From contig DAIMZM010000023.1 in the NCBI GenBank assembly GCA_036733985.1, forward strand, positions 1 to 27,111: 27,111 nucleotides of DNA. Direction: 5' to 3'. Source of the stretch: DAIMZM01 sp036733985 (GTDB lineage: Bacteria > Bacillota > Dehalobacteriia > UBA4068). The position numbers and the translations under genes were made by a program. Positions 16,586-23,235 of the stretch are shown here, one piece after another. The notes under the pieces were generated by a model. That model saw nothing but the letters and a program-made list of their open reading frames with translations, was not told the DNA's origin and ran no database searches. Position 1 is the stretch's first letter. Each line of letters opens with the position of its first letter.

Positions 16586-18828
16586 CCGCAGCGGGAAAAG
16601 CCGCAGTTGCGGCAGACCACGCAGCCCCCTTCATGCTCGGTTTTCGCGCCGCATTCCGGGCAGTAGCGGATCAGATGGGGCAGGGCGTTCTCATCGGAGC
16701 GCCCTTTTTCCATGGGCAGCGGGGCCGCGGTTTTGCCGTCGTGAATATAAGCGTTCACCTTGGCCAGGATCTTGGCAATAGCATCCGGACAGGAGGTGCA
16801 GCTCAAGCCCTGCTGGCGGATGGTGGAGGGGCAGCGTATCCCCTTCAGCTGATCGTAGATTTCCTGGGTATTGATGCCGGAGCGCAGGGCGATGCTGACC
16901 AGCCGGGCCGTGGCCTCGCTTTGGCTGGGGCAGCCCCCGGCCTTGCCGGTGCTGGTAAAGACTTCGCAAATGCCGTTTTCATCATAGTTGACGGTAATAT
17001 AGAGGTTGCCGCAGCCGATTTTCGCCCGCTCGGTAAAGCCCTGGGTGATCTCAGGCCTGGGCCGGGGGAAAATGGTATTGGGCGGCGTAAAGCCGGGGGG
17101 CTGGGCAGGGTTGGGCAGGGGCGCGCCGATATTCAGCACCTGGGCGTCCCGGCTGCCGTCCCGGTAAATCGTCACGCCCTTACAGCCTTCGGCATAGGCC
17201 AGGCAGTAAACCTCCGCCACATCCTTCGCGGTGGCGTCGGCGCTGAAATTGACGGTTTTGGACACTGCGTTATCCGTATGCCGCTGGAAAGCGGCCTGCA
17301 TTTTGGTATGGGCCTCAGGGCTGATATCATGGGCGGAAACAAAGATCCGGCGGATATCGGCGGGGATCTCCGGGAGATGGGCCAGGGTCCCCTCGGCGGC
17401 GATCTTGGCCATCAGCGCCGGGCTGAGCAGGCCCCGGGCCTCCAACACGGCCGTAAGCACCGGGTTTATCTCAGGCAGGCTGCTGTTATCCAGCACGTTC
17501 CGGGTAAAGGCATAGGCGAAAACCGGCTCGATGCCGGAGCTGACCCCGGCGATCATGCTGATGGTGCCGGTGGGGGCGATGGTGGTGATGGTGGCGTTCC
17601 GCAGCGGCGGCCCCCCCTGGTAGCTGCTTTCCGGGAACAGGGGGAAGGGGCCGCGGATTTCGGCCAGCTTTTGGCTCATGGCATGACCTTCGTGATTGAT
17701 AAAGGCCATGATCTCCTCGCCCAGCCGCCGGGCTTCGGCACTGTCATAAGCCAGGCCCAGTTGGAGCAGCATATCGGCAAAGCCCATCACCCCCAAGCCG
17801 ATTTTCCGGCCGGCCCGGGTGGTTTCGGCAATGATGGGCAGGGGATAGTGGTTCACGTCGATCACATTATCCAGAAAATGCACGGCCAAATGCACGGTTT
17901 CCCTGAGCTTGTCAAAATCCACTTCATAGCCGGCGCCGGTTTTTTTCAGCGCGGCCAATAAATTGATCGACCCCAGGTTGCAGCTCTCATAAGGCAGCAG
18001 GGGCTGCTCGCCGCAGGGATTGGTGCTTTCGATCCGGCCGGGCAGGGGGTTGTCCCGATTCAGCCTGTCCAGGAAAACGATGCCCGGCTCCCCGTTATGC
18101 CAGGCCGCATCCACAATCTCCTGGAAAACCCGGGCCGCGTCCAGCCTGCCCACTGCCAGGCCGGTTTTAGGGTCGATCAGATCGTATTCCTCCTTGGCAG
18201 CCATGGCCGCCATAAAAGCGTCGGTAATGCCTACGGAAATATTAAAATTGGTAATATCCTGATTATCTGATTTGCAGTGGATGAATTCTTCAATATCCGG
18301 ATGATCCACCCGAAGGATGCCCATATTGGCGCCCCGGCGGGTGCCGCCCTGCTTCACCGCCTCCGTGGCCATATTGAAAACCCGCATAAAGCTGATGGGG
18401 CCGCTGGCCACGCCGCCGGTGGAACGCACCGTGGCGCCTTTCTGGCGCAGGCGGCTGAAAGAAAAGCCGGTGCCGCCGCCGGATTTATGGATCAGGGCCG
18501 CGTACTTCAAAGCGTCGAAAATGCCTTCCATGCTGTCTTCCACCGGCAGCACAAAGCAGGCCGAAAGCTGGCCCAAAGGCCGGCCCGCATTCATCAGGGT
18601 TGGGGAATTGGGTAAAAAGCGCAGCTCGGTCATAAGCTCATAGAACCGCTGGGAGAGCGCCGCCAGATCCGCCTGGGGCTCATAATGGCGCTCCGCCGCC
18701 GCCACGGTCTCCGCCACCCGGCGGAACATTTCCTCCACAGTCTCGATGATGTTGCCCTGTTCATCCTTGGCCAGGTAACGCTTACGTAAGACTTCCATGG
18801 CGTTTTTACTGATAGCGCTGACAGTCAT
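16582..18828 (-). CDS. nrdJ: Adenosylcobalamin-dependent (class II) ribonucleoside-diphosphate reductase
   Basis: This 748-residue enzyme makes deoxyribonucleotides using a cobalamin-generated thiyl radical, needing no oxygen. The active-site signature NPCGEQPLLPYESCNLGSINL gives Asn270, the radical Cys272, Glu274 and Cys283; Cys91 in LSACFVLP would be the partner of Cys283 in the reducible disulfide. Spacing agrees with the Thermotoga maritima enzyme (Cys322 and Cys333). HKSGGGTGFSFSRLR and ATITTIAPTGTISMIAG are further family blocks. The C-terminal zinc-ribbon-like tail (CPECG...CVVCRNCGFSRCG) carries the shuttle cysteines. AAGGGG lies before the ATG. It is on the opposite strand to all its neighbours. 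No cobalamin riboswitch is visible; NrdR-like boxes are (see 18872-18918). Confidence 0.96.
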   Translation of the reverse strand: MTVSAISKNAMEVLRKRYLAKDEQGNIIETVEEMFRRVAETVAAAERHYEPQADLAALSQRFYELMTELRFLPNSPTLMNAGRPLGQLSACFVLPVEDSMEGIFDALKYAALIHKSGGGTGFSFSRLRQKGATVRSTGGVASGPISFMRVFNMATEAVKQGGTRRGANMGILRVDHPDIEEFIHCKSDNQDITNFNISVGITDAFMAAMAAKEEYDLIDPKTGLAVGRLDAARVFQEIVDAAWHNGEPGIVFLDRLNRDNPLPGRIESTNPCGEQPLLPYESCNLGSINLLAALKKTGAGYEVDFDKLRETVHLAVHFLDNVIDVNHYPLPIIAETTRAGRKIGLGVMGFADMLLQLGLAYDSAEARRLGEEIMAFINHEGHAMSQKLAEIRGPFPLFPESSYQGGPPLRNATITTIAPTGTISMIAGVSSGIEPVFAYAFTRNVLDNSSLPEINPVLTAVLEARGLLSPALMAKIAAEGTLAHLPEIPADIRRIFVSAHDISPEAHTKMQAAFQRHTDNAVSKTVNFSADATAKDVAEVYCLAYAEGCKGVTIYRDGSRDAQVLNIGAPLPNPAQPPGFTPPNTIFPRPRPEITQGFTERAKIGCGNLYITVNYDENGICEVFTSTGKAGGCPSQSEATARLVSIALRSGINTQEIYDQLKGIRCPSTIRQQGLSCTSCPDAIAKILAKVNAYIHDGKTAAPLPMEKGRSDENALPHLIRYCPECGAKTEHEGGCVVCRNCGFSRCG

Positions 18829-18865
18829 ATTTTATCCCCTTCCCCAGATGATCTTGAATAGGGCC

Positions 18866-18894
18866 ATTATATCACCATATATTGGGTTTATCAA
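18866..18894 (-). promoter_or_regulatory. nrdJ: Promoter of nrdJ
   Basis: Read on the minus strand, TTGATA (18889-18894) and a perfect TATAAT (18866-18871) are separated by 17 bases. Transcription would start near 18858, about 30 bases before the nrdJ ATG. The spacer is almost fully covered by an NrdR-like box. Confidence 0.8.
18872..18887 (-). promoter_or_regulatory. NrdR-like box 1, between -35 and -10 of nrdJ
   Basis: On the minus strand the 16 bases ACCCAATATATGGTGA form an imperfect palindrome and agree at 13 of 16 positions with the NrdR box consensus as I remember it (ACACWATATATWGTGT). NrdR is the zinc-finger/ATP-cone repressor of ribonucleotide reductase genes. The site fills the promoter spacer, where a bound repressor would block RNA polymerase. 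The nrdR gene is not in the window. Confidence 0.7.
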
Positions 18895-18902
18895 GCAACG
18901 GA

Positions 18903-18918
18903 TACCCATATTTTGTAG
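18903..18918 (-). promoter_or_regulatory. NrdR-like box 2, upstream of the nrdJ -35
   Basis: The minus-strand sequence CTACAAAATATGGGTA agrees less well with the NrdR consensus (about 9 of 16) but repeats the core of box 1. It lies exactly 31 bp from box 1 with a 15-base gap, the spacing of about three helical turns known for tandem NrdR boxes. The spacing is the main reason for calling it. Confidence 0.6.
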
Positions 18919-19057
18919 TATTTTTTGTGACTGATAGTAATGCCTCTATTTTATAGATTTAAGCAAGCTGGCCATAGTTTTGCCCTAATAGTTAAAGGGA
19001 ATGCTTGTTGGCTGGCGAACTAATTTTGTTATTGAACGCCAATACTGCGGAGGGAAA

Positions 19058-19690
19058 ATGCCCAAGGGTTTATTCATTACATTTGAGGGTATCGACGGCT
19101 CTGGTAAAAGCACCATGCTGAAAAAGCTGGCAGCCCATATCCAGGGGCTGGGGCTGGATGTGGTTTGCACCCGGGAGCCCGGCGGCAGCAGGCTGGGCCG
19201 GGAGCTGAGGCGCCTGCTTTTGGACAGCGCCTACGGCAGCCTGGATCAGCGCACGGAAACCCTGTTTTTCGCCGCGGACCGAGCCTGCCATTGCACCGAG
19301 ACCATTGTCCCGGCTTTAGCCGCGGGAAAAATTGTTTTATCCGACCGCTACACCGATTCCACCCTGGCTTACCAGGGCGGCGGCCGGGGCCTGGATCCGG
19401 ACTTACTGCAACAGCTCAACGCCTTTGCCACCAATGGCTTGCAGCCGGATCTGACCTTGCTGTTTACGGTAGGGGGGGAGACCGCCCTGCTGCGCCAGGG
19501 CCGGAGCAAGGACCGGATGGAGCGGGAAGACACGGACTTTTTCCAGCGGGTGGCCCAGGCTTATTGCCAATTGGCTGCGGCGGAACCGGCCCGGATCCGT
19601 GTCATCGACGGGGAGCTGAGTCCGGGGCGGGTCTTCAGCCAGGTGCTGGCGGAAGTTGCCCCATTCCTGGCAAGGGTGGGGCAGCCATGA
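19058..19690 (+). CDS. tmk: Thymidylate kinase
   Basis: Tmk phosphorylates dTMP to dTDP in dTTP synthesis. The 210-residue protein has Walker A GIDGSGKST (residues 11-19), TREPGGSRLG (38-47) and the DRY motif in LSDRYTDST (Asp96-Arg97-Tyr98). An arginine-rich lid segment (RQGRSKDRMERED) follows. The open frame reaches back to 19001, but the ATG at 19058 directly follows GGAGGG and puts the P-loop at the usual distance from the N-terminus. It overlaps holB by four bases (ATGA). The 229-base gap shared with the divergent nrdJ holds only weak + strand promoter candidates, the best being TTGTTG (19005-19010) with TGTTAT (19027-19032). Confidence 0.96.
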   Translation: MPKGLFITFEGIDGSGKSTMLKKLAAHIQGLGLDVVCTREPGGSRLGRELRRLLLDSAYGSLDQRTETLFFAADRACHCTETIVPALAAGKIVLSDRYTDSTLAYQGGGRGLDPDLLQQLNAFATNGLQPDLTLLFTVGGETALLRQGRSKDRMEREDTDFFQRVAQAYCQLAAAEPARIRVIDGELSPGRVFSQVLAEVAPFLARVGQP

Positions 19691-20496
19691 GCGCTTTCAG
19701 CCCTTTGCACCCCTTTCTCCAGGCCGAATTGCAGTCCGGCCAGATTTCCCATGCCTATATTTTCAGCGGCGGCGCTGGTTTGGAGCAGGCCCTCAGCCTT
19801 ACGGCAGCCCTGGATTGCCCTTCCCCCCAGGCGGATGGCGCGGCCTGCGGCGTTTGCCCGGTCTGCCGCAATATCCTGGCCGGGGCTTATCCGGATCTTC
19901 AGGTCTTGGAGCCCCAGGGCAGCAGCCATAAGGCGGAAGCCATGCGCGCCCTGGTCAGCCGGGCCGGGCTGAGCCATTTGGCCGGCGCTTACCGGGTCTT
20001 TGTGCTGAAGGATGCGGAGAAGATCAGCCCGGAAGCTGCCAATACCCTGCTGAAACTGTTGGAAGAGCCGGTGCCCGGCACGGTGCTGATCCTCCTTTCC
20101 CGGCAGCCGGAGCAGTTCTTGCCCACCATCCTCTCCCGCTGCCAGCTCTTTTTCTTCGAGAACAGCGGGACCCAGGAGCCGCCCTTGACCAATGAACAGC
20201 TGGCAGCCGCGGAAAAGTTCCTGCTCGACCTGGCTGATCTCCCGGTTTACCAGGTCTTGCTGCTGGCCCGGGCCTATGATAAAGACCGGGAAGGCCAGCA
20301 GGCTTTCCTCTTTGCCGTGCTGAACGTCCTGCATCAGGCGGCCCGGGGCGAAAGGCGCCTGCCCATGGCCCCGGCCAATATCCTGCGTTCCGCCGCCCTG
20401 GTGGAGCGATCCCTGGAACTGATGGGCAAAACCGTTAATCAAAAGCTGCTTATTGATGTGGTGTATTTGCGGCTCAAACAAAATAGCATTGTCTGA
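19687..20496 (+). CDS. holB: DNA polymerase III clamp loader subunit delta'
   Basis: The delta' subunit is part of the clamp loader that places the sliding clamp on DNA. The 269-residue protein starts with HPFLQAELQSGQISHAYIFSG, typical of the AAA+ fold of DnaX/HolB. It has a zinc module Cys44-X9-Cys54-X2-Cys57-X2-Cys60 and the LLEEP...ILSRCQLF segment (sensor 1/SRC region). The P-loop position reads SGGAGLEQ (residues 27-34) without GKT, so it probably binds no ATP, as in E. coli delta'. The ATG overlaps the tmk stop. In B. subtilis two genes (yaaQ, yaaR) lie between tmk and holB; here there are none. Confidence 0.92.
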   Translation: MSAFSPLHPFLQAELQSGQISHAYIFSGGAGLEQALSLTAALDCPSPQADGAACGVCPVCRNILAGAYPDLQVLEPQGSSHKAEAMRALVSRAGLSHLAGAYRVFVLKDAEKISPEAANTLLKLLEEPVPGTVLILLSRQPEQFLPTILSRCQLFFFENSGTQEPPLTNEQLAAAEKFLLDLADLPVYQVLLLARAYDKDREGQQAFLFAVLNVLHQAARGERRLPMAPANILRSAALVERSLELMGKTVNQKLLIDVVYLRLKQNSIV

Positions 20497-20525
20497 TTGC
20501 TAAATCAGCCTTTATGCGGTATAAT
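20497..20525 (+). promoter_or_regulatory. Promoter upstream of ricT
   Basis: TTGCTA (20497-20502), starting on the base after the holB stop, and a perfect TATAAT (20520-20525) are spaced by 17 bases. Transcription would start about 55 bases before the ricT ATG, giving ricT-yabA-trmN6-rsmI a promoter separate from tmk-holB. Confidence 0.75.
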
Positions 20526-20589
20526 AAAGAATAATCGAAAAATAGGCGGCAAATCGCCGCTTTTCAGCAATAGCCGGATCGGAGGAATT

Positions 20590-21306
20590 ATGACGAAAAT
20601 AGTCGGCGTCCGTTTCAAGAAAAACAGTAAGATCTATTATTTCCATCCCCGGGATCTGGAACTGCAAGTCCATGATTTTGTGATTGTGGAGACGGCCCGG
20701 GGCCTGGAATTCGGCGAAGTGGTGCTGGGCCCCAAGGAAGTGGCGGACAGCGAGCTGAACAACCCCTTAAAGGATGTGCTGCGCAAGGCCACTGAGGCGG
20801 ATCTCAAAAAGCATGAGGATAATGTGGCGGCGGAGAAGGAAGCCTTCAAGATCTGCCAGAAGAAAATCGCCCAGCATAAACTGCCCATCAACCTGATCGA
20901 AGTCTCCTATACCTTTGACGTGAATAAAATCATCTTCTATTTTATTGCCGAAGGCCGGGTGGATTTCCGGGAGCTGGTCAAAGATTTGGCCTCGGTCTTC
21001 CGCACCCGCATCGAGCTCAGGCAGATCGGCGTCCGGGACGAGGCCAAGGTGATCGGCGGCATCGGCACTTGCGGCCGGGTGCTGTGCTGCCACAGCGTGC
21101 TGGGGGAATTCCAGCCCGTCTCCATCAAAATGGCCAAAAGGCAGAATCTTTCCCTGAACCCGGCCAAGATCTCCGGCGTTTGCGGCAGGCTGATGTGCTG
21201 CCTGAAATATGAGAATTATGATGATTTGCCCTGCCAGCGCAAGGGCAAGGTCTATGAGATCCCCCCGGAAGATGATGATGTGATCATTGAGGACGAGGAG
21301 CAATAA
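20590..21306 (+). CDS. ricT: PSP1-domain protein RicT (YaaT)
   Basis: RicT is part of the RicA-RicF-RicT (Y-complex) of Firmicutes. It carries iron-sulfur clusters and acts with RNase Y in mRNA processing and in control of sporulation and competence, known mainly from B. subtilis. The 238-residue protein shows the PSP1 pattern: VGVRFKKNSKIYYF at the start, GLEFGEVVLGP, then the conserved cysteine-rich half with CGRVLCC (Cys161, 166, 167), GVCGRLMCC (Cys198, 203, 204) and Cys215. The ATG at 20590 follows GGAGGA. Its position between holB and yabA is the same as in B. subtilis, which supports the call. The partners ricA and ricF are not nearby. Confidence 0.92.
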   Translation: MTKIVGVRFKKNSKIYYFHPRDLELQVHDFVIVETARGLEFGEVVLGPKEVADSELNNPLKDVLRKATEADLKKHEDNVAAEKEAFKICQKKIAQHKLPINLIEVSYTFDVNKIIFYFIAEGRVDFRELVKDLASVFRTRIELRQIGVRDEAKVIGGIGTCGRVLCCHSVLGEFQPVSIKMAKRQNLSLNPAKISGVCGRLMCCLKYENYDDLPCQRKGKVYEIPPEDDDVIIEDEEQ

Positions 21307-21308
21307 GC

Positions 21309-21590
21309 ATGGGGCTGTACCGTGAAGTGCGGGAATGGCAGCAAAAGCTGCTGCAGTTGATGGAATACGGCGAAGAGCTGGCCCAGCGGGTTCAGGATCT
21401 GGAAAGGCAGAATATTAACCTGAAGCAGCGGCTGGTGGACGAGGATTATCAAAGCAACGGCTTCGAGGCCCTGACCGGCCTGTATGACGAAGGCTTTCAT
21501 ATCTGCCCGGCTAATTTCGGCCAGAGCCGGGACGACGACTGTTTGTTTTGCCTGAATTTCCTGCTGCATAAGGGCACGCCCCATGATTGA
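21309..21590 (+). CDS. yabA: Replication initiation-control protein YabA
   Basis: YabA restrains DnaA and binds the DnaN clamp, limiting re-initiation of replication in Gram-positive bacteria. The 93-residue protein has an N-terminal heptad-like coiled coil (about residues 5-42, LLQLMEYGEELAQRVQDLE), which forms the tetramer, and a C-terminal zinc module GFHICPANFGQSRDDDCLFC with ligands His64, Cys66, Cys78 and Cys81. It starts two bases after the ricT stop and overlaps trmN6 by eight bases. No clear ribosome-binding site stands before it apart from GAGGAG at the ricT end. A role in overall replication control is inferred from B. subtilis. Confidence 0.92.
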   Translation: MGLYREVREWQQKLLQLMEYGEELAQRVQDLERQNINLKQRLVDEDYQSNGFEALTGLYDEGFHICPANFGQSRDDDCLFCLNFLLHKGTPHD

Positions 21591-22338
21591 GCAGCCTTTG
21601 CGGCAGGGTGAACGTATCGACGATTTGATTCCCGGGGGCCTGAAGATCATCCAAAATGCTTCAGCCCCCTGTTTTAGTCTTGACGCGGTACTCCTGGCCG
21701 CTTTTGCCCCCCTGAAACCTGGCTGGCAGGTGGTGGATCTGGGCACCGGCACCGGCGTCCTGCCCCTGCTGCTGCATGCCAGAGAATCTTCCTGTTCCAT
21801 CTGCGGCCTGGAACTGATGGGGTCAATGGCGGATATGGCCAGGCGCAGCGTAGCCTTGAACGGTCTGGAAAACAGCATCCGCATCATCACCGGGGATATC
21901 CGGAACGCTGCCGTCCTGCTGGGCAAGGCTCAGGCGGATCTGGTGACGGCGAATCCGCCTTATTTTCAGCCGGGCCGGGGCAGGGAAAGCCTTGACCCCC
22001 TGTGGGCGGCGGCACGCTCCGAGCGCTTCTGCCCCTTATCCTTGCTGTTTGAACAGGCGGCGCTGCTGCTGAAACCCCTAGGCCGCTTGGCCCTGGTTCA
22101 TCGGGCGGAACGCCTGGCGGAGCTGCTCAGTTTCGGCCGGGAACAGGGCCTGCATGCGGAACGGCTGCGGCTGGTACAACCCCGGCTGGACAAGCCTGCC
22201 AATTTGCTGTTGCTGGAATTCCGCAAAGGGAGCCGGCAACAGCTGCTGATCGAACCGGCCTTATGGGTTTACGGCCGGGGCTCTGATTACAGCCCGGAGA
22301 TGCAAGCTATTTACCAGGCCTGGGAGGTGCTGGCTTGA
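21583..22338 (+). CDS. trmN6: tRNA1(Val) (adenine(37)-N6)-methyltransferase-like protein, YabB/TrmN6 family
   Basis: This is a 251-residue SAM-dependent methyltransferase: motif I VVDLGTGTGVLPLLL (residues 50-64) binds SAM, and NPPYF (124-128) is the catalytic N6-adenine motif. The N-terminal block GERIDDLIPGGLKIIQNASAPCFSLDAVLLAAF is characteristic of the YfiC/YabB family. E. coli TrmN6 modifies A37 of tRNA1-Val; the substrate here is assumed from homology and may differ. It overlaps yabA by eight bases and rsmI by four. The yazA (GIY-YIG) gene that lies next in B. subtilis is missing, so trmN6 and rsmI are adjacent. Confidence 0.88.
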   Translation: MIEQPLRQGERIDDLIPGGLKIIQNASAPCFSLDAVLLAAFAPLKPGWQVVDLGTGTGVLPLLLHARESSCSICGLELMGSMADMARRSVALNGLENSIRIITGDIRNAAVLLGKAQADLVTANPPYFQPGRGRESLDPLWAAARSERFCPLSLLFEQAALLLKPLGRLALVHRAERLAELLSFGREQGLHAERLRLVQPRLDKPANLLLLEFRKGSRQQLLIEPALWVYGRGSDYSPEMQAIYQAWEVLA

Positions 22339-23180
22339 GCGGTACTTTATATCTGGTGGCCACCCCCATCGGCAATTTAGAGGATATCAGCTTAAGGGCC
22401 TTGCGGATGCTGCGGGAAGCGGATCTGATCGCCGCGGAGGATACCCGGCACAGCCTTAAGCTGCTGGCTCATTTTGAAATCAAAAAACCGCTGATCAGTT
22501 ATTATGAGCATAATAAACGCCTGCGGGAAGGAGAACTGCTGGACTGGCTCAGGGAAGGTAAAACCATCGCCCTGATCACCGACGCCGGCACCCCGGCTCT
22601 TTCCGATCCCGGGGCGGATCTGGCAGCCGCGGCCTTGGCAGCCGGATTGAACGTGGTGGCGATCCCCGGGGCCAGCGCTTTGCTGACCGCTCTGGCCATG
22701 AGCGGCCTGGGGGGCGGCCCTTTCTGCTTCGAAGGCTTTCTGCCCAGGGAAAAGCCCCGGCGCCGCAGCCGTTTGGCGGAATTGGCCGGGGAACAAAGGC
22801 TGCTGGTCTTTTACGAAGCCCCTCACCGGCTAAGCGCCTTGCTTGCGGATATGGAGACGGTCTGGGGCGGGGGGCGGCAATTGGTGCTCTGCCGGGAACT
22901 GACCAAGCGCCATGAGGAGCTGATCCGCGGCAGCGTGGCTGAGCTGCGCCAACGCTTCGCGGAGCAAGCGCCCAGGGGAGAATTTGTGGTGCTGGCCCTA
23001 GGCGCGCCTGAGCCGCCCCGGCAGGAACCGGGCCAGGGAGAACTGGAAGCGGCCCTGACGGATTTGCTGGCCCAGGGCCTGAGCCGCAAGGCGGCGGCCC
23101 GGCAGCTGGCCCAGGTCTTTGACCTCAGGGTCAAGGATGTGTATGACCTGGGGCTTAGTCTGGACAAAAAGCAGCTTTAA
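22335..23180 (+). CDS. rsmI: 16S rRNA (cytidine(1402)-2'-O)-methyltransferase
   Basis: RsmI methylates the ribose of C1402 in 16S rRNA, near the ribosomal P site. The 281-residue tetrapyrrole-methylase-fold protein shows YLVATPIGNLEDISLRAL (residues 6-23), AAEDTRHS (33-40), ITDAGTPALSDPG (81-93) and IPGASALLTAL, all hallmarks of the family. The start codon is TTG at 22335: it overlaps the trmN6 stop as TTGA, and GGGAGG at 22322-22327 is seven bases upstream, while no ATG or GTG in this frame gives the conserved N-terminus. The C-terminal helical region (KAAARQLAQVFDLRVKDVYDL) is complete. Confidence 0.95.
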   Translation: MSGTLYLVATPIGNLEDISLRALRMLREADLIAAEDTRHSLKLLAHFEIKKPLISYYEHNKRLREGELLDWLREGKTIALITDAGTPALSDPGADLAAAALAAGLNVVAIPGASALLTALAMSGLGGGPFCFEGFLPREKPRRRSRLAELAGEQRLLVFYEAPHRLSALLADMETVWGGGRQLVLCRELTKRHEELIRGSVAELRQRFAEQAPRGEFVVLALGAPEPPRQEPGQGELEAALTDLLAQGLSRKAAARQLAQVFDLRVKDVYDLGLSLDKKQL

Positions 23181-23189
23181 TGCTATACT
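23161..23189 (+). promoter_or_regulatory. Promoter of leuA
   Basis: TGGACA (23161-23166) and TATACT (23184-23189) are spaced by 17 bases. They overlap the end of rsmI and lie about 50 bases before the leuA ATG. No leucine-rich leader peptide, T-box or terminator hairpin is visible between promoter and gene. Confidence 0.6.
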
Positions 23190-23235
23190 GATTATCACTA
23201 TTTATTACGCTATTTTTGAAGCCAGGAGCGGCAGT

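Noticed and set aside
16600..16613. GCCGCA/TGCGGC hairpin as terminator between hydF and nrdJ
   Set aside because: It lies within the nrdJ zinc-tail codons, has a two-base loop and no T-tract on either side.
16633..17961. 442-codon + strand open frame antisense to nrdJ
   Set aside because: It is a shadow frame caused by the GC-rich third positions of nrdJ. It has low-complexity Gly/Ala/His/Gln composition, no ribosome-binding site and no family motifs.
18829..19057. Cobalamin riboswitch before the B12-dependent nrdJ
   Set aside because: The nrdJ leader is only about 30 bases, and no B12-box core is seen on either strand in the gap. The visible control signal is the NrdR-like pair.
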